DNA of 64,000 bases from positions 26,366-90,365 of the forward strand of contig JAVJUA010000092.1 in NCBI GenBank assembly GCA_040219935.1, read 5' to 3'. Positions 42,690 to 51,477 of this stretch are shown one piece after another. The notes under the pieces were generated by a model. It saw only the letters and a list, made by a program, of their open reading frames with translations. It was not told the origin of the DNA and made no database searches. The first letter of the stretch is position 1, and the number at the start of each line of letters is the position of its first letter. The position numbers and the translations under genes are program-made. The stretch is from UBA7803 sp040219935. GTDB lineage: Bacteria; Pseudomonadota; Gammaproteobacteria; Pseudomonadales; Azotimanducaceae.

Positions 42690-44305
42690 TTTCCAATCCA
42701 GAGATGAGCCTGAAGTATGGAGATTTCGCGAGAGGTCTTGACAGGCTCGATCTGGGTGTTGGCGGTTGCTGTTGCCCCGCCATCGGGGCGCTGTTGAAGA
42801 GGTTACCCGGAGGCGAGCGGCAGCGCCAAGCAGCGGCGCATCCGTTGCCGATGACGACGCGCTTACCCCGGACAACGACAGGCGTGGCCCGCGGATCGGC
42901 TGACGCATCAAGCGGGCCCACGGGCCGTTTGGGGTAAGCGCCCCCGCCGCTGCGAACCCTGCTCTCATCCGGCCCGCCGATCGATGTCGATGGACTCGAA
43001 CAACGCCTCGCGGGCGGCGTTGACGCGCTGGGCGGCTGCGCTATCGCTCTCGGCCATGGCGAGGGCGTCGAGGTCCGCGAAGGTGATGCCGGGCTTGAGG
43101 TAGGTCGCGGCCGCCGGCAGGGACTTGAACTTCTCGTAGGGGGTCATGAGGTCTTTGTAGCGATAGCGCTTGCGTTGCCGGCCTTTGGCGTCGAAGACGG
43201 TCTCGGGGAAGTAGCAGGGCCGGTGGAAGTTGAGATAGGGCGTGAGCACGTTGACCGCGAAGTCGTTGACTGGCTCGGCATAGCGGGCCGGGATGTGGCT
43301 GTAGCCGAAGTGCTTGCGGATGATCGAGCCGTTCTTGCTCTCGACGAGGGCGTTGTCGTTGGACTGCCGGGCCCGGCACTTGGTGAGCTCGATGTGCAGC
43401 TTCTCAAGCAGCTTGGCCACGCGGTGGTTGATGTACTCCGAGCCGTTGTCACAGTGAAAGCCTTCGATCACGAAGGGGAAGCGCTCGAGCAGCTGTTCGA
43501 GAGCCGGGAGCAGGAACCGTTCGCTGATGTGGGCGACGCTGAAGATCACCTGCATCTGGGTCTCTTCGTCGACGGCGTTGATGTGATAGAGCCCCTTTAC
43601 CCCATCCAGATCGCCTTGGTGGACGCTGTCGACGCGCAGGTACCCTGGCCTGCCCTCGGGGTTGGGCTTGCGCCGGTCGCCGATCTTGATCTGCCTGGGC
43701 CGGGTCTTCTCGAAGCGCTGCCGGCGCTGGCGATAGCCACGCGAGTGGCGCAGGTTGTACAGATGGCCGTTGGAGATCGTGGCGAGGCGGGCATAGCGGG
43801 CATCGCCGAACAGCTCATAGGCGCGCTCACAGAGCTTGCGGGTGGCGGGCCCGGAGAGGGTGCCGTGGAGGGTGTCGATCTCCACCAGCGCGGCCACGTC
43901 CTCGCGGCCGTAGCGGCGCTCGAAGGGCTTGGCCGGCGGTCCCCGGCGGTCGCGGATGCGGCCGTGGCGCCGGTACTGGCTGATGAGCCGGGTGACCTGG
44001 GCCCGGGACAAGCCGGTGACCTTCTCCACGTAGGCCTTCACCGTGCCCTTATCGGTCTTGCCAAGGCGCAGGTAGCCGAACTGGCGCAGGGTGGTCTCAA
44101 TCCACTCATAGGCGTCTGCCCGGCCGGTCTGGGTGAGCTCGCAGCCGCTGCTGCCGGCCAGGAAGGCGCGGACCTCGGCCAGCGTCGTCAGGCGATGGGT
44201 ATCTAACTTCACGATCATCCTCCGATGATCCCAGAACCCGATACCCGTCAGGCTCATCTCTCGTTGGAATCACCCCATCCCTTCAGGCTCATCTCTCATT
44301 GGAAA
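42690..44305 (-). mobile_element. Insertion sequence with DDE transposase, about 1.6 kb
   Basis: The left end (42690 onward) reads TTTCCAATCCAGAGATGAGC. The outer right end is its inverted match, ...CTCATCTCTCATTGGAAA ending at 44305. A second copy of the right-end motif, TCAGGCTCATCTCTCGTTGG, lies 35 bp inside (44248). The transposase occupies 42965-44212 on the minus strand. Between its stop and the left end are 275 bp without a gene, containing an 11-bp inverted pair (GCGCTTACCCC and GGGGTAAGCGC). No clear target duplication is visible. It separates the cyclase gene from tRNA-Lys. Confidence 0.8.
42965..44212 (-). CDS. DDE integrase-type transposase
   Basis: About 415 aa. An N-terminal helix-turn-helix region (VTGLSRAQVTRLISQYRRHG) is followed by a retroviral-integrase-like core with the DDE residues in YLRVDSVHQGD, FHCDNGSEYIN and NALVESKNGS. 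The C-terminal part has the basic region RKRYRYKDLM. The family is IS481-like or an unclassified ISNCY-type group; I cannot decide by eye. The start is taken as GTG 44212, which has GGAGG with 6-nt spacing. An upstream ATG at 44257 lies inside the inner right-end repeat and has no ribosome site. Confidence 0.88.
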   Translation of the reverse strand: MKLDTHRLTTLAEVRAFLAGSSGCELTQTGRADAYEWIETTLRQFGYLRLGKTDKGTVKAYVEKVTGLSRAQVTRLISQYRRHGRIRDRRGPPAKPFERRYGREDVAALVEIDTLHGTLSGPATRKLCERAYELFGDARYARLATISNGHLYNLRHSRGYRQRRQRFEKTRPRQIKIGDRRKPNPEGRPGYLRVDSVHQGDLDGVKGLYHINAVDEETQMQVIFSVAHISERFLLPALEQLLERFPFVIEGFHCDNGSEYINHRVAKLLEKLHIELTKCRARQSNDNALVESKNGSIIRKHFGYSHIPARYAEPVNDFAVNVLTPYLNFHRPCYFPETVFDAKGRQRKRYRYKDLMTPYEKFKSLPAAATYLKPGITFADLDALAMAESDSAAAQRVNAAREALFESIDIDRRAG

Positions 44306-44315
44306 AGGCTCGGGG

Positions 44316-44344
44316 TTGTTTCCGCCCGATTCGGGCCCTACAAT
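44316..44344 (+). promoter_or_regulatory. Sigma-70 promoter of tRNA-Lys
   Basis: TTGTTT at 44316-44321 and TACAAT at 44339-44344 are separated by exactly 17 bp. The following TCGCGCC is a GC-rich discriminator, as found at stringently controlled stable-RNA promoters. Transcription would start near 44351, about 10 bp before the mature tRNA. The promoter lies just outside the right end of the insertion sequence, so the element did not disrupt it. Confidence 0.75.
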
Positions 44345-44360
44345 TCGCGCCTATTTTTTC

Positions 44361-44436
44361 GGGTCGTTAGCTCAGTTGGTAGAGCACCGGGCTTTTAACC
44401 CGTTGGTCCTGGGTTCGAGCCCCAGACGACCCACCA
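44361..44436 (+). tRNA. tRNA-Lys (anticodon UUU)
   Basis: A complete 76-nt cloverleaf with encoded CCA: acceptor GGGTCGT/ACGACCC, D-arm GCTC/GAGC, anticodon loop CTTTTAA (anticodon TTT), T-arm CTGGG/CCCAG around TTCGAGC. The outer anticodon-stem pair is a C-T mismatch, with the other four pairs intact. It reads AAA/AAG lysine codons. The glutamate dehydrogenase gene starts 47 bp downstream on the same strand. No other RNA gene is adjacent. Confidence 0.97.
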
Positions 44437-44482
44437 ACCTCCCCAACCGCAAGGCGCGCAGCCGCAGCGCCGATTCCTTACA

Positions 44483-47400
44483 ATGGCCGCCGACCCAGCG
44501 CGGCCGGAAGGGATCGTGATCGGAGACAACAGCGCGCAGATCCGCCTCCTGCTCCACGCCGTGGCGGAACGCCTCGACGGCGACGACCCCCTGCTGATGG
44601 AATTCGTGCGCCTGTGGTGGTCGCGCATTCCCGAGGATGATCTGCTGCCCCGCAGCGCGGCAAACGACTCCGCCGCCAGCATCGCCGCCTGGCGCGAGTT
44701 CCGCAGCCGCGACCCGGAAGCCACCCAGATCAAGGTGACGAATCCCTCGCCCGCTCGGGACGGCTGGCACTCGAGCCACACCGTGGTGACGGTGATGACG
44801 CCCGACATGCCCTTCGTCACCGACTCGGTGCTGATGGCGCTGTCCCACGACGGGCTGGTCACCCACCACCTGGGCAACGTGGTGCTGTCCACGCAACGCA
44901 GCGACAGCGGCACGGTGGAGGCCATCTCCAACGACCGTAGCTGGCCGATCCGCGAGGTGTTCATCTATGCCGAGATCGACCGCATCGGCGAGGAGGAAGT
45001 CGAGGCCCTGCACAAGCGGCTGAGTGCAGCGCTGGCGGACGTCCGCGCCGCCGTGAGCGACTTCGCGGCCATCAAAGCCGTTCTTACCGATCTCACCGAA
45101 GCGCTGCGCAGCGCGCCCCCACCCCTGCCGCCGGACGACGTTGCCGAGGCGCTGGGCTTTCTCGAGTGGCTGTCGCAGAACAACTTCACCTTCCTCGGCT
45201 ATCGCAGCTTCGATTATCGCGACGACCTGATCCGCCAGGACGACGCCCGCGTCCTCGGGGTGATCCGCAACCGCCGCACGGCAACGCCACGGCCGTTGTC
45301 CGGACAGCGCGACCGGGTGCAGGCTTTCCTGCTGGAGCCGTCGGTGCTGGCGTTCTCCCAGTCCGGCACCCGATCGCGCGTGCACCGGCCCGCCTATCCG
45401 GACTACATCGGCGTGCGCAAGTTCGATGCCGACGGCCGCGTCATCGGCGAGCACGGCTTCCTCGGGCTGTACACGTCACGCGTGTACCTCGAGCGCCCCG
45501 AGCGCATCCCCGTGGTGCGGCGCAAGGTGGCACGCGTGTTGGAGCGCTCCGGCCTCGACCCGGCCGGCTTCGACGGCAAGGTGCTGAGCCAGGTGCTGGC
45601 CACCTATCCGAAGGACGAGCTGTTCCAGATCAGCGAGGACGAGCTGTTCCAGACCGCCATGGGCATCACCTACATCCACGAACGGCGGCGCACACGGCTG
45701 TTCGTGCGCCACGACCCCTATGGGTTGTTCGTGCACTGCCTGATCTACCTGCCACGCGACCGCTACAGCACCCAGGCGCGGCTGCGCATTCAGGAGATTC
45801 TGGTGGAGGCCTACCAGGCCCAGGACGCCGAGTTCGAACCGTTCTTCAGCGAGTCGATTCTTGTGCGCCTGCAGATCAACCTGCGGATCACGCCGGGCGC
45901 CCGCCCGGAAGCCGACCCCAAGGCGCTGGAAGCACGCCTGGTCGCGGTCACCCGCGACTGGAACGCCGACTTTCAGGACGCGCTGGAAAGCCGCTTCGGC
46001 GAGTCGCGCAGCCGGCACGTCGCCCGGGAGTACGCGCTTGCCTTTCCCGCCGGCTACCGGGAGCGCTACGACATCGCCACGGCCGTCGAAGACCTCGACG
46101 TCATCGAGAGCCTGTCCAGCGAGCGGGTGTTGGCCAGCTACTTCTACCGGCGCCCGGAAGACGGAGCCGATCGGGCCCATCTGAAGCTCTTTCACCTGGG
46201 GCCGTCACTGGTGCTCTCCGACGTGGTGGCGACGCTGGAGAACATGGGGCTGCGCATTCATTCCGAGCATCCCTACCACATCGAGCGGGCTACGGAGCCT
46301 TCGGCCGCCCTGCTCGACTTCGATCTGGAGCTGCCGCAGCCGCTCGACCTCGACGGCACCGGCAAGCGGTTCAACGAGGCGTTCGGGCAGATCTGGCGCG
46401 GCGACGCCGACAACGATCGCTACAACCGTCTGCTGCTGGCCGCGGGACTCGACTGGCGGCAGATACAGGTGCTGCGCACCTACGCGCGCTACCTGAAGCA
46501 GATCCGGTTCGGGTTCAGCCAGCAGTTCATCAGCGACACGCTGTGCCGCTATGCGGACATTGCCGCCGATCTGGTCCGCTACTTCGAAACCCGCTTCGCC
46601 CCGGCCGCCGATGCGGCCGCCAATGCGGCCGCCAATGCGGACGAAGATGCCGCCGCCATCGAGCAACGGCTGGTGGAAGCCTTCGATCAGGTGGCGCTGC
46701 TCAACGAGGACCGCATCCTGCGACGCTACCTGGCGCTCATGCAGGCCACCCTGCGGACCAACCACTTCCGCACCGACGCCCAGGGCCGCCACCGCCCGTT
46801 CCTGTCCATCAAGCTGAAGCCCGGCCTCATCGACGACGTGCCGCGGCCGGTGCCCGCGTTCGAGATCTTCGTGTCGTCGCCGCAGATGGAGGGCGTGCAC
46901 CTGCGCGGCGGCCCCATCGCCCGCGGCGGTCTGCGCTGGTCGGATCGCGCCGAAGACTACCGCACCGAGGTGCTCGGGTTGGTGAAGGCGCAGACGGTGA
47001 AGAACGCCGTCATCGTGCCCACCGGTGCCAAGGGCGGCTTCATCGTCCGCCATCCATCGGACGACCGCGCCACCTTCCGCACCCAGGGGATCGCCTGCTA
47101 CCAGGACTTCATCCGCGGCCTCCTCGACCTCACCGACAACGTGGTCGACGGCACGCTGGTGCATCCAGACTCGGTGCGTTGCCACGACGGCGAGGACCCG
47201 TACCTGGTGGTGGCCGCGGACAAGGGCACTGCCACGTTTTCGGACACCGCCAACGCGGTAGCCGGGGAGTACGGGTTCTGGCTCGGCGATGCCTTTGCGT
47301 CCGGGGGCTCCAACGGCTACGACCACAAGCAGATGGGAATCACCGCCCGGGGCGGCTGGGTGTCGGTACAGCGCCACTTCGCCGAGCGCGGCATCGATGT

Positions 47401-49297
47401 GCAGAGCGACCCGGTCACCGTGCTCGGCATCGGCGACATGTCCGGCGACGTGTTCGGCAACGGCATGCTGCTGTCGCGCAGCATCCTGCTGGTGGCCGCA
47501 TTCAACCATCAGCACGTGTTCCTGGACCCGAATCCGGACGCCGCGGCCGCCTTCGCAGAGCGCGAGCGTCTGTTCGGAACGCCGGGCTCGAGTTGGGCCG
47601 ACTACGACCAGGGCCTGCTGTCGGCCGGCGGCGGCGTCCACGCCCGCAGCGCGAAATCGATCTCGCTGACGTCCGAGGTGCGCGACCGCTTCGGCATCGA
47701 CCGGGAGCGAATGTCGCCGGACGAGCTGATCAGCGCCCTGCTGCGCTCGCCCGTAGACCTGATCTGGAACGGCGGCATCGGCACCTACGTCAAGGCCGCT
47801 GCCGAGACCCATGCCGAGGTGGGCGACCGCGCCAACGACGCGGTGCGGGTCGACGCCGAGGCGCTGCAGGCTGCCGTGATCGGCGAGGGCGGCAATCTGG
47901 GGGTGACCCAGCGCGGCCGGGTGGCATTCGCCCTGGCCGGCGGCGCCATCAACACCGACTTCATCGACAACTCTGGCGGCGTCGACTGCTCGGATCACGA
48001 GGTCAACATCAAGATCGCCCTCGACCGTCTGGTGATGGAGGGCGACCTCACCGCCAAGCACCGCAACGAGTTGCTGCGGGAGATGGCGGACGAGGTGGCC
48101 GAGCTGGTGCTGACCAACAACTTCCGCCAGGCGCAGCTGCTGAGCCTCGCCGCTCGCCAGGTGCGCGACCATCCCATGGAGTACCAGCGCTTCATCGGCC
48201 TCATGGAGGCTCAGGAGCAGCTCGACCGCACCCTGGAGGGGCTGCCCACGGACGAGCTGCTGCAGGAGCGGGTGGCTCGCGGCGAGCTGCTCACCCGGCC
48301 TGAACTCGCGGTGCTGATGGCGTTCGCCAAGACCCATATCAAGAATGCGCTCAACCGCTCCAGCATCGCCGACGATGCCGACGTGCGCCCCTGCATCTAC
48401 GAGCCGTTCCCGCGGCTGCTGGAGACCCGTCACGGCGCCGCCATCGACGCCCACCGGCTGGCCGCGCAGATCGTGGCCACCCAGCTCGCCAACGACGTGG
48501 TGCACCACATGGGCATTACCTTCGTCACGCACCTCATGGAGTTCGTCGGGGCCAGCGTGGAAGACACGGTGCGCGCCTACCTGGTGGCCGCCGAGTGCTT
48601 CGGCCTGCGCGAGCGCTTCCGGCAGATCGAGGCACTGCCGGGCGTCGACGCGCACACCCGGCTCGAGGCCCTGGAGGAGCTGGTATGGCTGGGCCGGCGG
48701 GCAACCCGCTGGCTGCTGCGTCACGAGCGCGGCAACCTCCACGTCGGCGCCCTGGTGGCGCGCTATCGGAACGCCATCGAAGCCCTGCGCGGCGAACGCG
48801 ACGCCCTGTCCAGCGCCAGCGTGCAGGCGCGCCGCCAGCAGCGGCTGCAGCGCCTGCTCGATCACGGCGTGCCCGCAGACACGGCGGACCAGCTCACCGG
48901 ATCGGCAGATCTGTCGTCGGCCCTGACCGTGATCGCCGCGGCCCACGCCAGCGGCGTCGAGCCCGCCGAGCTGCTGTGCACCTATGCCGACCTGGGCCGC
49001 GAGCTCGACTTTCCCTGGCTGGTGGACCGGCTGGCAGCCTTCCCACCCACCAGCTACTGGCAGGTGATCGAGCGCGACTCGCTGATCGACGATCTGGTCA
49101 TGGAGCGCGGGCGGCTGGCGGCTCAGGTGCAGCAGCAGGGCGGCGGCGACGTCGCCGCCTGGCTGGCCGGGCGCACCGCCTTTGCCGATGCCTGGCGCCG
49201 GGCGGTGGAGCTCATCCAGCACGCGGCCACCGCCGACTTCTCGCTCTACGCGGTGACCTGCCGCAAGCTCATCGATCTGGGCCGGCGTAGCGCGTAG
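44483..49297 (+). CDS. gdhB: NAD-specific glutamate dehydrogenase (large, GDH-2 type)
   Basis: A 1604-aa protein, the size of the large bacterial NAD-GDH family (about 1600). It has N-terminal ACT-like regulatory segments (for example the HTVVTVMTPDMPFVTDSVLM region) and a central catalytic domain with RGGLRWSDR, VPTGAKGGF and the dinucleotide-binding VTVLGIGDMSGDVFGNGM. A long helical C-terminal domain follows. It deaminates glutamate to 2-oxoglutarate with NAD+ in the cytoplasm, a catabolic role. ATG 44483 is used; GTG 44516 with GGAAGG upstream is a realistic alternative. The gene symbol follows Pseudomonas usage. Its last 29 bp overlap the convergent queC gene. Confidence 0.95.
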   Translation: MAADPARPEGIVIGDNSAQIRLLLHAVAERLDGDDPLLMEFVRLWWSRIPEDDLLPRSAANDSAASIAAWREFRSRDPEATQIKVTNPSPARDGWHSSHTVVTVMTPDMPFVTDSVLMALSHDGLVTHHLGNVVLSTQRSDSGTVEAISNDRSWPIREVFIYAEIDRIGEEEVEALHKRLSAALADVRAAVSDFAAIKAVLTDLTEALRSAPPPLPPDDVAEALGFLEWLSQNNFTFLGYRSFDYRDDLIRQDDARVLGVIRNRRTATPRPLSGQRDRVQAFLLEPSVLAFSQSGTRSRVHRPAYPDYIGVRKFDADGRVIGEHGFLGLYTSRVYLERPERIPVVRRKVARVLERSGLDPAGFDGKVLSQVLATYPKDELFQISEDELFQTAMGITYIHERRRTRLFVRHDPYGLFVHCLIYLPRDRYSTQARLRIQEILVEAYQAQDAEFEPFFSESILVRLQINLRITPGARPEADPKALEARLVAVTRDWNADFQDALESRFGESRSRHVAREYALAFPAGYRERYDIATAVEDLDVIESLSSERVLASYFYRRPEDGADRAHLKLFHLGPSLVLSDVVATLENMGLRIHSEHPYHIERATEPSAALLDFDLELPQPLDLDGTGKRFNEAFGQIWRGDADNDRYNRLLLAAGLDWRQIQVLRTYARYLKQIRFGFSQQFISDTLCRYADIAADLVRYFETRFAPAADAAANAAANADEDAAAIEQRLVEAFDQVALLNEDRILRRYLALMQATLRTNHFRTDAQGRHRPFLSIKLKPGLIDDVPRPVPAFEIFVSSPQMEGVHLRGGPIARGGLRWSDRAEDYRTEVLGLVKAQTVKNAVIVPTGAKGGFIVRHPSDDRATFRTQGIACYQDFIRGLLDLTDNVVDGTLVHPDSVRCHDGEDPYLVVAADKGTATFSDTANAVAGEYGFWLGDAFASGGSNGYDHKQMGITARGGWVSVQRHFAERGIDVQSDPVTVLGIGDMSGDVFGNGMLLSRSILLVAAFNHQHVFLDPNPDAAAAFAERERLFGTPGSSWADYDQGLLSAGGGVHARSAKSISLTSEVRDRFGIDRERMSPDELISALLRSPVDLIWNGGIGTYVKAAAETHAEVGDRANDAVRVDAEALQAAVIGEGGNLGVTQRGRVAFALAGGAINTDFIDNSGGVDCSDHEVNIKIALDRLVMEGDLTAKHRNELLREMADEVAELVLTNNFRQAQLLSLAARQVRDHPMEYQRFIGLMEAQEQLDRTLEGLPTDELLQERVARGELLTRPELAVLMAFAKTHIKNALNRSSIADDADVRPCIYEPFPRLLETRHGAAIDAHRLAAQIVATQLANDVVHHMGITFVTHLMEFVGASVEDTVRAYLVAAECFGLRERFRQIEALPGVDAHTRLEALEELVWLGRRATRWLLRHERGNLHVGALVARYRNAIEALRGERDALSSASVQARRQQRLQRLLDHGVPADTADQLTGSADLSSALTVIAAAHASGVEPAELLCTYADLGRELDFPWLVDRLAAFPPTSYWQVIERDSLIDDLVMERGRLAAQVQQQGGGDVAAWLAGRTAFADAWRRAVELIQHAATADFSLYAVTCRKLIDLGRRSA

Positions 49298-49961
49298 GGT
49301 CGGCGATGCCGGCTACTGCGAAGCCTTCGCGGCGCAGCCGGCAACTGTCGCAGCGGCCGCAGGCGGCACCGTCGCCGGTGGGCTGATAGCAGGACACGGT
49401 CACCCCGTAGTCGACCCCCAGGGAGGTTCCCAGACGCACGATGTCGGCCTTGGACAGGTCGATCAGCGGCGCGTGCACGCGCAGCCGCTGCCCTTCCACG
49501 CCGGCGCGGGTGGCCAGTCGGGCCATGCGCTGAAAGGCGCGCACGAACTCGGGCCGGCAGTCCGGATAGCCGGAATAATCGACGGCGTTGACGCCGATGA
49601 AGATGTCGGCGGCGCCGAGCACCTCGGCCCAGGCCAGCGCCAGCGACAGGAACACCGTGTTCCTGGCGGGCACGTAGGTGATGGGAATGCCTTCGCCAGG
49701 CGCCTCCGGCACCGCCAGGCTGGTGTCGGTCAGCGCCGAACCGCCGAACTGGGACAGATCGATGCTCACCACCCGGTGCGCCACCGCGCCGCCGTGCGCG
49801 GCCACGGCGGCAGCGGCGACGAGCTCGGCGCGGTGACGCTGACCATAGTCGAACGACAGCGCATGGCAGTGAAAGCCACGGCCTCGGGCCACTGCCAGGG
49901 TCGTGGCCGAGTCGAGGCCGCCGGAAACCAGCACCACGGCGGGCCGTGGGGTGCGCGCCAT
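49269..49961 (-). CDS. queC: 7-cyano-7-deazaguanine synthase QueC
   Basis: A 230-aa enzyme. The PP-loop VLVSGGLDSATTLAV binds ATP; the zinc site is formed by CYQPTGDGAACGRCDSCRLR near the C terminus. It converts 7-carboxy-7-deazaguanine and ammonia to preQ0 at the cost of ATP in queuosine biosynthesis. ATG 49961 overlaps the last base of queE's TGA (TGATG), so the two consecutive pathway enzymes are coupled. It is the last gene of the long minus-strand operon; the 3' end overlaps the convergent gdhB. Confidence 0.96.
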   Translation of the reverse strand: MARTPRPAVVLVSGGLDSATTLAVARGRGFHCHALSFDYGQRHRAELVAAAAVAAHGGAVAHRVVSIDLSQFGGSALTDTSLAVPEAPGEGIPITYVPARNTVFLSLALAWAEVLGAADIFIGVNAVDYSGYPDCRPEFVRAFQRMARLATRAGVEGQRLRVHAPLIDLSKADIVRLGTSLGVDYGVTVSCYQPTGDGAACGRCDSCRLRREGFAVAGIADPTRYAGPDR

Positions 49962-50608
49962 CAGCGTCCGGGCTCGTCGCCCCAGAGCAGCTTGTGAAGC
50001 TGCACCTGGAAGCGCACCGGCAGGCGGTCCTCGACGATCCAGTCCGCCAGGGTGCGCGCCGGCAGCACCGACGCGGACGGCGAGAACAGCACCTCGCCGA
50101 ACCGCTCGACCAGCCCCAGCTCGTCGCACTTCAGCTTCGCCCAGTCATAGTCGGCACGGTCGCAGATGACGAACTTCACCTGATCGCCGCGGCCGCAGTG
50201 GGCCAGGTTCTGCCAGCGGTTGCGCGCCACCTCGCCCGAGCCGGGCGTCTTGATGTCGACCACCTTGGCCACCCGGGCATCGACGCCGGAGACGTCGAGC
50301 GCGCCGCTGGTCTCCAGCGACACGGCGTAGCCGGCATCGCACAGGGCGGCCAGCAGCGGCAGGGACTCCGGCTGCGCCAGCGGTTCGCCGCCGGTGACGG
50401 TGACGTGGCGCACGCGGAAGGCGGCCACCCGATCCAGCACGGTGTCCAGGTCCAGCACGCTGCCGCCGGAGAAGGCGTAGGCGGTATCGCAGTAGCCGCA
50501 GCGCAGGGGGCAGCCGGTCAGGCGCACGAACACAGTGGGCAGGCCCACGAAGGCGGTTTCGCCCTGCAGCGAGAGAAAGATCTCGGTGATCCGCAGCTCG
50601 GTGGTCAC
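49961..50608 (-). CDS. queE: 7-carboxy-7-deazaguanine synthase QueE
   Basis: A 215-aa radical-SAM enzyme. The cluster motif CPLRCGYCDTAYAF is a clean C-x3-C-x2-C, preceded by EIFLSLQGETAFVGLPTVFV, which is diagnostic for QueE; VTVTGGEPL is the SAM-binding GGE motif. It makes 7-carboxy-7-deazaguanine from 6-carboxytetrahydropterin. The start ATG 50608 lies 19 bp from the stop of cpoB. Together with queC it supplies two of the steps to preQ0; queD and folE are not in the window. Confidence 0.96.
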   Translation of the reverse strand: MTTELRITEIFLSLQGETAFVGLPTVFVRLTGCPLRCGYCDTAYAFSGGSVLDLDTVLDRVAAFRVRHVTVTGGEPLAQPESLPLLAALCDAGYAVSLETSGALDVSGVDARVAKVVDIKTPGSGEVARNRWQNLAHCGRGDQVKFVICDRADYDWAKLKCDELGLVERFGEVLFSPSASVLPARTLADWIVEDRLPVRFQVQLHKLLWGDEPGR

Positions 50609-50627
50609 GAGAAGGCCTGACGGAGCG

Positions 50628-51464
50628 TCAGAGCTCCGCCAGATAGGTCTGCGCCAGCCCGGCCGCAGACGACCCGGGGTGCCGGTCCCGAACCCGGGTC
50701 AGGTACTCGCGGGCCCGGGTCAGGTCGCCGAGCCGGTGATAGACCACGCCCAGCTTGTAGAGCGCGTCCGGCACCTTCTGGTGATCCGGATACAGGTTCA
50801 CCACCTGGACAAAGGACTGACGGGCCTGCTCGTTGTCGTTCTGAGCCAGGTACAACTCGCCCAGCCAGTAGAACGCGTTGGCGGTGTAGGCGCCGTTCGG
50901 GTAGTTGCGCACGAACGCCTGGAAGCTGCGAATCGACTCGTCGAACTGCCGCTGCCGCATCTGCTCGAAGGCGGCCGAATAGGCATCGCGCTCGCTGGCA
51001 CCGCCGGAGCCCGCCGGCGCCGGCTCGGCACCGGGCGCGCCGCCGGACATGCCGGGCGCGCCGGAAGCAGCCTGACCGCCGCCGCGCACGGCCTGCATGC
51101 GGCGGTCGAGGTCCAGGTACTGCTCCTGCTGGTCGCGGGCCAGGCGGCTGAGCTGGTGGCTCTGCTCTTCCACCAGGCCGCGCAGCTCCTGCACTTCCTG
51201 CTGCAGCACCTGAAGCTGATAGAACAGCTCGGCGAAGCGGCTCGACTCCGCGCCGCCGCTCGGCGTGTCCATCGACCGCGCGTCGATGGCGCCGGCCGGA
51301 GCCTGGCTCGGCCGCGGTGCCGGCGCGGGCTGCACCGTGCCGGACCGGGTCGTTCCCACCGACTCCTCCACCGGCACCGCACCATGGGACCATGCCGCCG
51401 CGATCAGCAGCAGCCCGGCGGCGGGTGGGGCCCAGCGGAGTGACGGAGTCTGGCTGGCGAACAT
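50628..51464 (-). CDS. cpoB: Cell division coordinator CpoB (YbgF)
   Basis: A 278-aa periplasmic protein. After a signal peptide (RWAPPAAGLLLIAAAWSHGA) comes a coiled-coil stretch (ELFYQLQVLQQEVQELRGLV onward, about 90-130), a Ser/Gly/Pro/Ala linker, and C-terminal TPR repeats (AYSAAFEQMRQRQFDESIRS, AFYWLGELYLAQNDNEQARQ, and KLGVVYHRLGDLTRAREYL). CpoB binds TolA and tunes PBP1B activity during constriction. It follows pal by 13 bp at the end of the Tol-Pal block. Confidence 0.94.
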   Translation of the reverse strand: MFASQTPSLRWAPPAAGLLLIAAAWSHGAVPVEESVGTTRSGTVQPAPAPRPSQAPAGAIDARSMDTPSGGAESSRFAELFYQLQVLQQEVQELRGLVEEQSHQLSRLARDQQEQYLDLDRRMQAVRGGGQAASGAPGMSGGAPGAEPAPAGSGGASERDAYSAAFEQMRQRQFDESIRSFQAFVRNYPNGAYTANAFYWLGELYLAQNDNEQARQSFVQVVNLYPDHQKVPDALYKLGVVYHRLGDLTRAREYLTRVRDRHPGSSAAGLAQTYLAEL

Positions 51465-51477
51465 CGGCGGGCCTCCG

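Noticed and set aside
46205..49222. 1005-residue open frame opposite glutamate dehydrogenase, and a 1045-residue frame on the same strand at 45166-48303
   Set aside because: Both are compositional shadows (Arg/Pro/His-rich, no motifs); the gdhB frame has continuous family motifs.
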